In this document: piece after piece, positions 23,787 through 32,298 of the stretch | How the letters are laid out: every line of letters starts with the position of its first letter | Position numbering within the stretch: the first letter of the stretch is position 1 | Assembly (NCBI GenBank): GCA_964518405.1 | Contig: CAZFGB010000195.1 | Span: 1-36,449 of the forward strand | Reading direction: 5' to 3' | Length of the DNA stretch: 36,449 nt | DNA from: VXNE01 sp964518405 | Lineage (GTDB): Bacteria > Pseudomonadota > Gammaproteobacteria > Pseudomonadales > Azotimanducaceae | Made by a program: the position numbers and the translations under genes | Notes under the pieces: generated by a model | The model's database searches: none | Seen by the model: only the letters and a program-made list of their open reading frames with translations | Told to the model about the DNA's origin: nothing

Positions 23787-25007
23787 TTACCAGAAGTAAA
23801 GGAAGCGTACGAACGCGCGGGTGCCGCCGCCGACAGTGACGTCGTCGGCGACCGGCTGGCCGCCGAACTCCTCCGCCGAGCCGCCCAGCGCGGCCACAAG
23901 TCCCGCCTGCACGCGCGAAGAGTCCGACGGGTCGTACGTCAGTGATGTCTGCAGCAGGCTCGATCCATCGTTCAGATTGCCGATCCAGACGAGGCTTTGC
24001 GACCACAGGGGGTGCCACTGGTAGTTGGCGCCTGCGGCGAGGTAGTCGCGCATGACATTGAACAGCTCGCCTCTCGCGAGCCGGTCGACGAGTGGCGCGG
24101 GAAGCTCCGCCGTCAGCGCGGCAACGCCGAAGTCATTGCGAAAGTACTCCGCAAACAAGACTCCCGTGCGCTGGAACAGCAGAAAAGCGGAGTCGATGTT
24201 GACGATGCCGGATACGCGCCGGGAACCGTCACGGTCGAGCCGCGAGCCGACGACGTCGGCGCGCAGCAACGTCGGCCCCAGCGGCACCTTGAGCGTCATT
24301 CCAAGCAGGTCGTCGCGGTAGTGGCGAGCGGCCAGGACTTCCAGTTCGCTCGCGCCGAGGAATCGGTGCCACATGGCGGCGTAACTGTGGTTGCCAGCGT
24401 CCCCGCTGGTCTCCCGGCGGGCGACATGAAGCAGTTGCAGCGTGCTGTGCGCGAACGAGCGTTCGATGAGCAAGATGTCGTCGCCCGGCTTGTAGTCGCG
24501 GTCCACCGCTGTCGGTGCGAACGGATTGAAAAGGTCCATTGGCTGGAACACGCGGCCGCCGCCCCAACTCACCGCCTGGCGCCCTATCGTGATCGCGAGA
24601 CGTTCGTCGCGGTATTCGACCGCGAGACGGTCGAAGCGGTGGACGGTCAGGTGTCTCGATCCTTCATCCAGCGTCTGCGTCAGGTTCATCCGACGGCCCG
24701 AGTCCTCCGTGGGCCGCTCGTCCAGATGCGCCGAGTCGCCGAACGCGAACGAATCGCCGGACACCCAGGTCAGGGAATAGTCGCCGATGAGACGCAGCCT
24801 GCCTGCCTGGTGACGCACCAGCACCCTCAGGTCGGCGTTGTGATCGTAGGCCGGCGTCCCTGTCTCGCGGCGCTGCGCGTCAGCTTCGGGCAACGCCGCG
24901 GCGGACGAGAACCACTTGAACCGGGTGGTCATATCGGATTCGGCGCGCGCCTCGTACCCGGCGGCGACGCCGGCGACGACCGATACCCACAGCAAGGCGT
25001 GTTTCAA
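23787..25007 (-). CDS. Predicted outer-membrane beta-barrel protein of the ABC/LolA gene set
   Basis: A 406-residue secreted protein: signal peptide MKHALLWVSVVAGVAAGYEARA, then alternating polar/hydrophobic strands throughout, ending RFLYFW with a terminal aromatic as in outer-membrane barrels. The stretch AITIGRQAVSWGGGRVFQPMD (about 138-158) resembles the conserved block of DUF1302-like outer-membrane proteins, followed by LFNPFAP. It is the last gene of the minus-strand set and overlaps the ATPase gene by 4 bp (25004-25007), so it is tied to the transporter. It could be the outer-membrane exit or receiver for cargo. Exact family not identified. Confidence 0.75.
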   Translation of the reverse strand: MKHALLWVSVVAGVAAGYEARAESDMTTRFKWFSSAAALPEADAQRRETGTPAYDHNADLRVLVRHQAGRLRLIGDYSLTWVSGDSFAFGDSAHLDERPTEDSGRRMNLTQTLDEGSRHLTVHRFDRLAVEYRDERLAITIGRQAVSWGGGRVFQPMDLFNPFAPTAVDRDYKPGDDILLIERSFAHSTLQLLHVARRETSGDAGNHSYAAMWHRFLGASELEVLAARHYRDDLLGMTLKVPLGPTLLRADVVGSRLDRDGSRRVSGIVNIDSAFLLFQRTGVLFAEYFRNDFGVAALTAELPAPLVDRLARGELFNVMRDYLAAGANYQWHPLWSQSLVWIGNLNDGSSLLQTSLTYDPSDSSRVQAGLVAALGGSAEEFGGQPVADDVTVGGGTRAFVRFLYFW

Positions 25008-25714
25008 GCGCGCGATGCCGGCGGCGACGCCGACTCGTCGGTCTCGATCCGTCCATCCCGCAGCAGAACCCGCCGGCTGGCGTGGCCCATGACGATCGGA
25101 TCGTGGGTCGCGGTCACGATGGTGACGCCGCGCTCTTCGTTGATGGCCCGCAGGAGCGCAAGCAGTTCCAGTGTCGTGGCGGAGTCGAGGTTGGCGCTCG
25201 GTTCGTCGGCCAGCAGCGGGACCGGGTCGGTTACGCTGGCGCGGGCGACGGCGACGCGGTGCTGCTGGCCGCCGGACAGTTCGCCCGGGCGCCGTTCACC
25301 GATGTCGCCGAGGCCCAGTTGGTCGAGTACGGACAGCGCGCGTTCGCGCCGGACCATTGGTTCGATTCCCTGCAGCTGCATGATGAACTCGACGTTCTCT
25401 ACCGCGGACAGGACCGGGATCAGGTTGTAGGCCTGGAAGACGAAACCGACCTTGCGCAGCCGCAGGTCGGACAACTGCGACTCGGAAAGATCGTTGAGTT
25501 GCTCGCCGTCCACCATGACCGCTCCCTCGGTGGGTCGGTCGAGGCCGCCGACAAGATGCAGGAGCGTTGACTTGCCGGACCCGGACGGTCCCGCCAATGC
25601 GGTCCACTCGCCCGCGGTGACGCGGAAGTCCACGCCCCGCAGCGCGCGGACGGCTACCGCATCGTCGCCGTACACCCTCGTGACGCCCCGGCATTCGACG
25701 ACCAGCTTGGACAT
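25004..25714 (-). CDS. ABC transporter ATPase (LolD/MacB type)
   Basis: A 236-residue ABC ATPase. Walker A is GPSGSGKST (42-50), the Q-loop is in FVFQAYNLIPVLS, the signature is LSGGQ (146-150) and Walker B with catalytic Glu is LLADEP (167-172). The Q-loop sequence and length are typical of the LolD/MacB/FtsE branch, which energises FtsX-fold permeases and acts as a mechanotransmission motor and not a classical flux transporter. It lies 30 bp after the permease at 25745 and overlaps the barrel gene by 4 bp. Confidence 0.95.
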   Translation of the reverse strand: MSKLVVECRGVTRVYGDDAVAVRALRGVDFRVTAGEWTALAGPSGSGKSTLLHLVGGLDRPTEGAVMVDGEQLNDLSESQLSDLRLRKVGFVFQAYNLIPVLSAVENVEFIMQLQGIEPMVRRERALSVLDQLGLGDIGERRPGELSGGQQHRVAVARASVTDPVPLLADEPSANLDSATTLELLALLRAINEERGVTIVTATHDPIVMGHASRRVLLRDGRIETDESASPPASRA

Positions 25715-25744
25715 GGACTCTCCCGTACCCTTCGAGTGCGCTAG

Positions 25745-26956
25745 CTAGCGCCGCATCGCGTCCAGCGGTTGGATTTTGACGGCGCGTTGCGCGGGATAGA
25801 TGCTGGCGAGGAAACCGAGCGCCAGGCTCAGGCCCACCACCAGGAAGACATCTTTTGCCCATAGTTCGGGAACCAGTTCGGGCCCGACGCCGGTCAGTTC
25901 CAGGCCTTCGGCGAACGCCGAAAGGTCGATGCCGTCGGCGAGCCAGAGATAGCCCAGGAGTCCCAGCACCACACCTATCGAGATCCCGATCGCCATGGTG
26001 ATCATCGACTCGATCACGACCTGGGCGATCACGGCGCCGCGCCGCATGCCGATGGCTCGAAGCATGCCCAGTTCCCGAATCCGCTCCATGACCGCGGTGA
26101 CGAGCGTGTTGACGAGGCCGAATACGAGCGCGCCCATGACGATGAGGAACCAGATGGAAACGGTCGCATCCGCCATTTCGTGCATCATGGCCGCCTGCGG
26201 CTCGAGATCCTGCCAAGCCCTGACGTCCAGCCCGTCGAAAGCGCTCGTCAGGTTGTCCAGTACCGACGGCCCCTGGCCCTCTTCCGTCAGTCGCACGGAC
26301 ACCTCGGTCACGGCGTCGACGGAGAGCAGATCCTGCGCGGCGGCGATGCCGGTGAACACGAACGCCTTTTCGATCCCGGTGCCGACGGCGTCGTAGACGC
26401 CCGCGATGCGGTAGCCGGATTCCCGGTTGCCGCCGTCGGCCCCCTGGGTGATCAGCACGATGCGTCGGTGGACGCCGGTTTCCAGCTGTTCGGCGAGGGC
26501 GCGGCCGAGGAGTATGCGTCGGTCATCCGGGCCCGACAGGGTTTCTCCGTCGACGGCGACATCACCGAGGAAGGAAATGTCCTCGCTGCCCGGGACGACG
26601 CCGACGAATTGCACGCCCCTGGTTTCCCGCTCGCTCCGGATTACCGCGGGCACCCTTACGCGAGGCGCCCAGCCCCTGATGCCTTCGGCGGACAGTTCGG
26701 CAAGCCCGGATGGTTCCAGTTCGAAACTCTTCTTAATGCCCGGATCGTCGAGATAGCCTGGCGCAAGCACCTTGAAATGGCCGTTGAGGTTGTCTATGGC
26801 GGTCTCGACCATGCTCATCTGCATGCCGCGCAGCAGCGCATTGAGGACCAGGACCGAGCCGACGGCGACACAGATCGTCGTGAGCAGGATGACGGTGCGG
26901 CGCCGGTGGCGCCACAGGTTGCGCCAACTGAGTTGTACGAGCAGCGTGAGATTCAC
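25745..26956 (-). CDS. FtsX/LolE-type ABC permease (second)
   Basis: A 403-residue permease with the four-helix MacB/LolC/E layout. A first helix follows the WRNLWRHRRRT motif (about 15-40), a large periplasmic domain runs to about 270, then three helices follow (about 275-298, 318-342, 370-392). The end YPAQRAVKIQPLDAMR is the usual FtsX-domain tail. It begins 3 bp after the stop of the permease at 26960-28216, so the two probably form a heterodimer as LolC and LolE do. ERIRELGMLRAIGM is the coupling helix region. Confidence 0.92.
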   Translation of the reverse strand: MNLTLLVQLSWRNLWRHRRRTVILLTTICVAVGSVLVLNALLRGMQMSMVETAIDNLNGHFKVLAPGYLDDPGIKKSFELEPSGLAELSAEGIRGWAPRVRVPAVIRSERETRGVQFVGVVPGSEDISFLGDVAVDGETLSGPDDRRILLGRALAEQLETGVHRRIVLITQGADGGNRESGYRIAGVYDAVGTGIEKAFVFTGIAAAQDLLSVDAVTEVSVRLTEEGQGPSVLDNLTSAFDGLDVRAWQDLEPQAAMMHEMADATVSIWFLIVMGALVFGLVNTLVTAVMERIRELGMLRAIGMRRGAVIAQVVIESMITMAIGISIGVVLGLLGYLWLADGIDLSAFAEGLELTGVGPELVPELWAKDVFLVVGLSLALGFLASIYPAQRAVKIQPLDAMRR

Positions 26957-26959
26957 TGG

Positions 26960-28216
26960 CTAGTCCTCGGTCCGCAGCGCTTCGACGGGCTGAATCCTGC
27001 GCAATCTCACCGACGTGCCGAAAGCCGCCGCGAGGGTGGCGATACCCAGCGCCGCGGGAGACATGGCGATGGACTCGACTGCAAACCCTGGATACATGCG
27101 CTCCGGGATAAAGTACTGGGCCGAAATCTCATCCATGCCCTCGGCGATTTCGCCGAACGCGATTCCGATCTGGCTCAGCCAGGCGATCGCGCTCAGCGCG
27201 ATGGCGAGGCCGATGCTCGCGCCGATGGCCCACATGGCAAGCGCCTCCACCTGCAGCATGCCCATGATCGATGCGGGGCGCATGCCGATGGCCAGCAGCA
27301 TGCCGAATTCCCGGGTGCGCTCGAAGACGGTCATCATGAGCGTGTTGACGATGGCGAACGCCACCAGGATAAGAAGCAGCCAGTACATCAACTGCGCGCT
27401 TGCCCAGTCGATCCGTATGCCCTGTTCGATCTCCGGCATGAGTTCGTTCCACTTGAGCGTCCGGTAGCCTTCGCCGAGTGTCAGTTCGACGCTTCTCGCC
27501 ACGCCGTCGATGTCGCCGATCGAATCCGCCGCCACCAGTATCCGGTGTACGTCGTCGCCGAGGTCGAAACCCTCCTGCAGCGTCCGCAGAGGCACGAGGA
27601 TGAGCGAGCGGTCGGTGTCCTCGTGCCCGGTCTCGAATATTCCGCCGACTCGGAGGGCGAGGGCGCCGACGCTCCCTTCCTTGCCCGTGCCGAGCACGAG
27701 CAGTTCGTCGCCGATCGAGATAACGAGGTTGCGGGCGAGCGCGGCGCCGATGAAGGCGTCGTCGGGCCCCGGCAGGTATTCGCCCTGCGCCAGCGCCTTC
27801 GAGAGATCGGACACTTGCGGTTCACGATCCGGATCCACGCCGAGCACCAGCCCGCCGAAACTGCGCTCCTCGGTGGACAGCAGGGCGAACGCCTCGGCGC
27901 GCGGCGCCGCTCCGGCCACGCCGGGCAGGCGCGCCAGGCGCTCGGCCAATGCGATGCCGTCGGGAACCGTGTGCCGCATGCGGGGGTCGTCATGGAAATC
28001 CGGATGCTGCACCTGGATGTGGCTGCTCACAAGCCGCGTCGCCGTGTCGATCATGCCGTCGTAGCTGCCGACCTGAATCGATGACGAGAACACGACCAGC
28101 GCCGTCGCGAATGCGATTCCTCCGGCGGTGAGCCACGTGCGGCGCGGGTTGCGCCATAGGTTCCGCCACGCGACGACGGCGAACAGGCCCCGGCTGGCAC
28201 GGACGGAAGCGGGCAT
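26960..28216 (-). CDS. FtsX/LolE-type ABC permease (first)
   Basis: A 418-residue permease with the same plan as its neighbour: WRNLWRNPRRTWLT before helix 1, a periplasmic domain, FERTREFGMLLAIGM as coupling region, and a tail RLRRIQPVEALRTED. The two share the plan but differ enough in sequence that duplication is old. Its ATG shares one base with the stop of the LolA-like gene (TGATG, 28214-28218). This supports direct coupling of the periplasmic carrier to the membrane complex. Confidence 0.92.
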   Translation of the reverse strand: MPASVRASRGLFAVVAWRNLWRNPRRTWLTAGGIAFATALVVFSSSIQVGSYDGMIDTATRLVSSHIQVQHPDFHDDPRMRHTVPDGIALAERLARLPGVAGAAPRAEAFALLSTEERSFGGLVLGVDPDREPQVSDLSKALAQGEYLPGPDDAFIGAALARNLVISIGDELLVLGTGKEGSVGALALRVGGIFETGHEDTDRSLILVPLRTLQEGFDLGDDVHRILVAADSIGDIDGVARSVELTLGEGYRTLKWNELMPEIEQGIRIDWASAQLMYWLLLILVAFAIVNTLMMTVFERTREFGMLLAIGMRPASIMGMLQVEALAMWAIGASIGLAIALSAIAWLSQIGIAFGEIAEGMDEISAQYFIPERMYPGFAVESIAMSPAALGIATLAAAFGTSVRLRRIQPVEALRTED

Positions 28217-28974
28217 CAGGTGGCGCCCGATCTCAGCGTGAAGAGGGTAAACATGCGTTCGGGCAACGCGATATCGAACTCGGCCGAGTCGGTGATGACC
28301 TCGGTCCAGCGGTCGGGTTCGTCCAGGCGTTCCATTCGCATCCGCGTGGCCAGGGTCCGTCCTCCCATGGAACCGATCTCGAGCGTGGTCATGCGCTTCA
28401 ATGCCACCTGCAGCTGGTCGTAGAACACCTGTTCCAGCATCACGTAGTCGTCGCGCAGCACCCAGATTTCCTTGCCCCAGACCACCGGCGCGTTCTCGTG
28501 CGGCACCGCCTCGATCGTATAGATCGCGTGTTCGCCGTCATGCGTCTTGTCGACGATGGCCAGATCGTAGTGGCGCAGCACCTGGTCGCTGCGGGACAGA
28601 TCGTTATAGGAAAAGTCGGATCCGCCCCAGCTTTGCGCGCGCATGCTGTACGGCAGCCGGATCGTGCGGTTCAGCCTGGGCGCGTACGTCCACATGTTGT
28701 CGCCGACCTTCAGCAATGCGTTGCCGGCGTCTTTCGCGGGCGCGGTGAAGCGTATCAGCGTGTCTTCGCGGCCCCGGCTCCAGGAGACGATGGATGTCGA
28801 ACGCTCCCAGTCCGGGCGCTTGATCTTCATCGTGAATTCGACGTAGGAAGTGGCGCCCCGCATCAGGTCCAGCGCGCCGGAAACCAGTTCCTCCGCCGTG
28901 ATCTCTTGCGCGTGGGCGCCGGCTGTCGAGAGCGCCAGCAAGCCCGCTGCCAGGCGGGACACCAATCTGTTCAA
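28216..28974 (-). CDS. LolA-like outer-membrane lipoprotein-sorting protein of the ABC gene set
   Basis: A 252-residue periplasmic protein with signal peptide (SRLAAGLLALSTAGAHAQ). It has the LolA-like core of an antiparallel half-barrel: YVEFTMKIKRPDW, ALLKVGDNMWTYAPRLNRT, and GGSDFSYNDLS, the same motif order as in the RND-linked protein at 18377-19207 (WLYLPALKR, GSEFSYEDM). This relates to pfam17131-type proteins, described as outer-membrane lipoprotein-sorting. It overlaps the first permease by one base. The likely job is to take cargo from the permease pair to the outer membrane; the cargo is unknown. Confidence 0.87.
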   Translation of the reverse strand: MNRLVSRLAAGLLALSTAGAHAQEITAEELVSGALDLMRGATSYVEFTMKIKRPDWERSTSIVSWSRGREDTLIRFTAPAKDAGNALLKVGDNMWTYAPRLNRTIRLPYSMRAQSWGGSDFSYNDLSRSDQVLRHYDLAIVDKTHDGEHAIYTIEAVPHENAPVVWGKEIWVLRDDYVMLEQVFYDQLQVALKRMTTLEIGSMGGRTLATRMRMERLDEPDRWTEVITDSAEFDIALPERMFTLFTLRSGAT

Positions 28975-28978
28975 GGGG

Positions 28979-29506
28979 CTATTCCTGCCTCGCCGGCATG
29001 AACTTGCTCAGCAGCGCGGCGGCCAGAACGAAACAGAGGAAGTGGTACGCGACGCCGTGAATCTTCCAGGACAGCGGATAGAGCCACCACAGGGTATCGC
29101 TGCCCTCGATCACGACGACGGCGGCCAGACCGGCCAGCGCGCCGGTCCTCAGATGCTGCGACATGCCTTGCTGGTTCCGCAGCAGCAGAAACACCACGAG
29201 CGCCATGAGGATGTTGTGCGCCAGGCCGAGTGCCATGTCTCGCGGATCCGGCTGCGAGGCGGGCACTTCGTGATCCACGTAGACCACGGCCTGAGAACCC
29301 TCGGCGAGGAGTTCCATGTCGGCGGCCGCCGGGACCATATAGGCGCCGGTGTCGGGGAAATGGCGCTTGATGTCCCCGAGTGCCGCCTCCTGGTCGGCGG
29401 CTGAATTCAACGCCGTGTAGGGGAGCGGACTGATTCCCCAGTAGAGGAACCCGAATATGAACAGCGCGATTGCCGTCAGACCTATGCCCGCGATGGTTTT
29501 GGCCAT
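28979..29506 (-). CDS. Small four-helix membrane protein
   Basis: A 175-residue protein I do not recognise. One helix is near the N-terminus (IGLTAIALFIFGFLYWGI); a periplasmic stretch of about 60 residues follows, then about three helices in the C-terminal half (NILMALVVFLLL, GALAGLAAVVVIEG, and GVAYHFLCFVLAAALL). The ATG at 29506 follows AAGGAG; an in-frame ATG at 29530 lies before that site and is less likely. It lies 4 bp from the LolA-like gene and so belongs to the same transcription unit. A role as an accessory subunit of the transport complex is a guess from position only. Confidence 0.75.
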   Translation of the reverse strand: MAKTIAGIGLTAIALFIFGFLYWGISPLPYTALNSAADQEAALGDIKRHFPDTGAYMVPAAADMELLAEGSQAVVYVDHEVPASQPDPRDMALGLAHNILMALVVFLLLRNQQGMSQHLRTGALAGLAAVVVIEGSDTLWWLYPLSWKIHGVAYHFLCFVLAAALLSKFMPARQE

Positions 29507-29554
29507 GGTTGGAGACTCCTTCGTTGTCATCGGTGGCGCGCCGCCTTCGACGCC

Positions 29555-30391
29555 TCAGTCGTATGTACAATTTCCCTGGTCGATGACGATATCGCCGCGC
29601 TGGTTCGCGGTTCGAAACAGCGCCTTGCCGCCGTCTGCCCACATGGACACGGTCAGCGCGTCGCCGGGGATCACCGGTCTCGAGAATCTTGCGTTCATGG
29701 AGCGAAACCTGGCCGGATCGCCGCCGCAGAGCGCGTGCAACAACGCGCGTCCGGTGAAACCGTACGTGCACAGGCCGTGCAGTATGGGTGTGTCGAATCC
29801 TCCCAACGCCGCGAAGGACGGGTCCGTGTGCAACGGGTTGTGATCGCCCGAAAGCCGGTAGGTCAATGCCTGGTCTTCGCGCGTCCGGTAGGTGATCTGG
29901 TGTGTCGCCTCCGAATCGGGAAACGCGATTCGACCGGAAGGCCCGCGATCGCCGCCCCAACCGCCTTCGCCGCGGCAGAACAGGCTCGAGCGCGTCTTGA
30001 GCAACGGCTTTCCTGTCGCTGCGTCGACCGCCTCGGATTCCGTCTCGATCACGGCGGCGTTGCGTTTGTCCCAGATAGCGGCGATGCGTCCCCGGCTTTC
30101 CAGTTCGCCGTCCGGCGGAATCTCGTCGAACAGTTCGATTCCCTGTTCGCCGTGCACCATCAATGCCCGATTGAAGCTTCCGGCCGCCCCCAGCGGCGTC
30201 CCGCCGCCGCCGATGATGACCGCGAACGTGGGGAATACCCGTTGGGGCGTGTCCTTCGTGTTCTCCGTGGTGAACGCGAGTTCATCGACGCCGGCGCCGA
30301 TTCCCACGGCGTAGAGCAGCGCGTCTTTCGAGGTCCAGCGGCGGGACACCGGCCCACCGCTGGCACCGACCGCGTCAGGATCTATTGGCAT
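29555..30391 (-). CDS. MaoC-family (R)-specific enoyl-CoA hydratase (MFE-2 hydratase-like)
   Basis: A 278-residue double hot-dog protein. The N-terminal half (SKDALLYAVGIGAG) matches the start of the hydratase-2 domain of peroxisomal multifunctional enzyme type 2. The C-terminal half carries the catalytic signature: DHNPLHTDPSFAALGGFDTPILHGLCTYG, where the Asp and His of the D-x-N-P-x-H motif are both present. It hydrates 2-enoyl-CoA to (3R)-hydroxyacyl-CoA, the substrate expected for the SDR at 14158. It lies 48 bp before the small membrane-protein gene on the same strand and could head the operon. Confidence 0.92.
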   Translation of the reverse strand: MPIDPDAVGASGGPVSRRWTSKDALLYAVGIGAGVDELAFTTENTKDTPQRVFPTFAVIIGGGGTPLGAAGSFNRALMVHGEQGIELFDEIPPDGELESRGRIAAIWDKRNAAVIETESEAVDAATGKPLLKTRSSLFCRGEGGWGGDRGPSGRIAFPDSEATHQITYRTREDQALTYRLSGDHNPLHTDPSFAALGGFDTPILHGLCTYGFTGRALLHALCGGDPARFRSMNARFSRPVIPGDALTVSMWADGGKALFRTANQRGDIVIDQGNCTYD

Positions 30392-30483
30392 GATTCTTCC
30401 TCATGATGTCGTAGGGGCGCAGCACTGCTCGTGGCTCGGAACCTTATCAGCATTGCGGTTCGTCATGGTGGAAGACCGATGGG

Positions 30484-32298
30484 TTATCTCGTGCCTCCGG
30501 CGAGCTGTCGCGCCTTTTCGGCGTCGTACCACCATGCGTCGTGCTGTGGTGGGCCGTAGACGGCGGTGTCTTCTCGTTCGGGACGCCCGAACTTGTCCCA
30601 GTACACCATGCGCGGCTCGTGCATGGTCTCAAGCGGGATGTTGTAGAAGCGCCACAGCAGCACGCGATCAAGGGCCCGGCACGCGTCCGTGATCGCAGCG
30701 AGCGTCTCGGCGCTTTCCGCGCGTTCGATCAACGTGTCCACCACCGGATCGCTAATCCCCGCCAGGTTGCCGCTCACGGGCTCTCCTGCGCCGTGAGAGA
30801 CAAAGTAGTTCCGGAGCTGTCTCGTGGGCGGCGATACGAAGCCGTGTTCCCGCAACACGGCGTCGAACTCCCGCTCGGCCGTCAGGTTGACAAAAAGCGC
30901 GTCGTCGGCGACGCGGATACGCGCGTCTATCCCCAATCGCCGGAGGGAGTCGACATAGGGCAGCAACATGCGCTCGTCGGCGGGCGTCCGGACGAGCAGC
31001 CGCAGCGCGAAAGGCTCGCCCTCGCCATTCACCAGCGCACCGTCGGCCGTTCGCCATCCCGCCGCTCGGAGAAGTTGCCGCGCGCGCCGCAGCGCAGATC
31101 GATCAGCGCCAATGCCGCCGGAACTCGGCAGTTCAAACACATCGGTGAATACCCGCTCCGGGACCTGTCCCCGGAAGCGTTGCAATATCTCCAGTTCCGA
31201 TCCGGTCGGGACGCCTCGCGCGGCGAATCGCGATTTGGCGAAATAGCTCTCCGCGCGTTCGTACAGGCCGTGGTGGTACACCCGGTTCTGCCAGTCGAAG
31301 TCCAACGCCAGCGTCAGGGCTTCCCGCACGCGAATGTCCGAGAGGTGGGGCCTGCGTGTGTTGAGCGTGATGGCCCGTTGTGCCCCGCTAAGGAGCCGCC
31401 AGCGGAGAATGTCCCTCCTGAGTCGTTCGTCGGTGTCATACGAAATCCAGTGCCGGATGTCGTCTTCAAGCCGAAAGTCGAATAGTCCCTTGCGGAATGC
31501 CTCGCGCGCGATCGTGTTGTCTCGGTACAGGTCGTATCGGATCTCGTCGAAGTTGTGCCGGCCCAGGTTGACCGGGAGGCGGCCTCCCCAGTAGTCCCGC
31601 ACGCGTTCATACCGCACATGGGATCGATCATGGCCGGCCACGCGGTACGGCCCGCTCCCAAGCGGCGGGATGGAGGTCGTGGCGGCCGGATTCCGGCCCT
31701 TCCAGAAATGCGCGGGAAGTATGCTGACGTACGTGAGCCACTGCAGGTCGGTGGTGCCAAACCTGTGTTTGTGGCGAAACGAGACCCCTCGGGGGCCGGT
31801 GATCTCCACCGCCTCTAGCCAGCCCATGTAGAGCTTGCCCTGGACTGTGCCGAGCACGTGATCGAAGGTGAACTTCACGTCCTCCGGCGTGATTGGTGCG
31901 CCATCGTGCCAGCGGGCGTCGGGGTGCAATCGGAAATGCAGCAAACGCCGGTCGGGAGCGAGCCCCATGCCTTGCGCCAGGTGTCCGTAGAAGCTGCCCA
32001 ACTCGTCGCCGGCGCGGTGCAGGAGGTAATCGTAGGTGCGGTTCGTGCCCGGCGCCGGGACCACGTCCTCGTCCCACACGTCGGAGAAGTTCCGGATCGG
32101 CGCATCGGTCGAGAGCCGCAGCATGCCGCCCTTTGGCGCGTTCGGATTCATGTAGTCGAACCCGCCAAAGCCCGCCGGATACTTCAGCTCGTGGATGAGC
32201 GAAATACCGTGGCGGAACTCGAGCGTGCTGTCTTCCGCGGCAGGGGCAAGCGCCGCTGCCAGCGGGAACAACCAGCAGACGGCAGGGGGGGGTCTCAA
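30484..32298 (-). CDS. YejA-like ABC solute-binding protein (family 5), orphan
   Basis: A 604-residue periplasmic binding protein for peptides. The early FGGFDYMNPNAPKGGMLRL is characteristic of the YejA/microcin C-type group, and HWHDGAPITPEDV-like and GSGPYRV motifs are family-5 landmarks. The start is TTG at 32298, overlapping the SGNH hydrolase stop (TTGA). A run of eight Gs (32285-32292) gives the N-terminal Pro codons, so the exact frame at the start depends on that homopolymer. A short signal peptide (CWLFPLAAALAPAA) follows. No yejB, yejE or yejF permease or ATPase genes are next to it. Confidence 0.88.
   Translation of the reverse strand: MRPPPAVCWLFPLAAALAPAAEDSTLEFRHGISLIHELKYPAGFGGFDYMNPNAPKGGMLRLSTDAPIRNFSDVWDEDVVPAPGTNRTYDYLLHRAGDELGSFYGHLAQGMGLAPDRRLLHFRLHPDARWHDGAPITPEDVKFTFDHVLGTVQGKLYMGWLEAVEITGPRGVSFRHKHRFGTTDLQWLTYVSILPAHFWKGRNPAATTSIPPLGSGPYRVAGHDRSHVRYERVRDYWGGRLPVNLGRHNFDEIRYDLYRDNTIAREAFRKGLFDFRLEDDIRHWISYDTDERLRRDILRWRLLSGAQRAITLNTRRPHLSDIRVREALTLALDFDWQNRVYHHGLYERAESYFAKSRFAARGVPTGSELEILQRFRGQVPERVFTDVFELPSSGGIGADRSALRRARQLLRAAGWRTADGALVNGEGEPFALRLLVRTPADERMLLPYVDSLRRLGIDARIRVADDALFVNLTAEREFDAVLREHGFVSPPTRQLRNYFVSHGAGEPVSGNLAGISDPVVDTLIERAESAETLAAITDACRALDRVLLWRFYNIPLETMHEPRMVYWDKFGRPEREDTAVYGPPQHDAWWYDAEKARQLAGGTR

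Noticed and set aside
25355..25372. A tRNA T-arm-like GGTTCGATTCC
   Set aside because: It lies inside the ABC ATPase gene, and no acceptor or anticodon stem can be paired around it.
28216..28974. Calling this gene lolA
   Set aside because: It is about 50-70 residues longer than classical LolA, and its motifs fit the wider LolA-like family.
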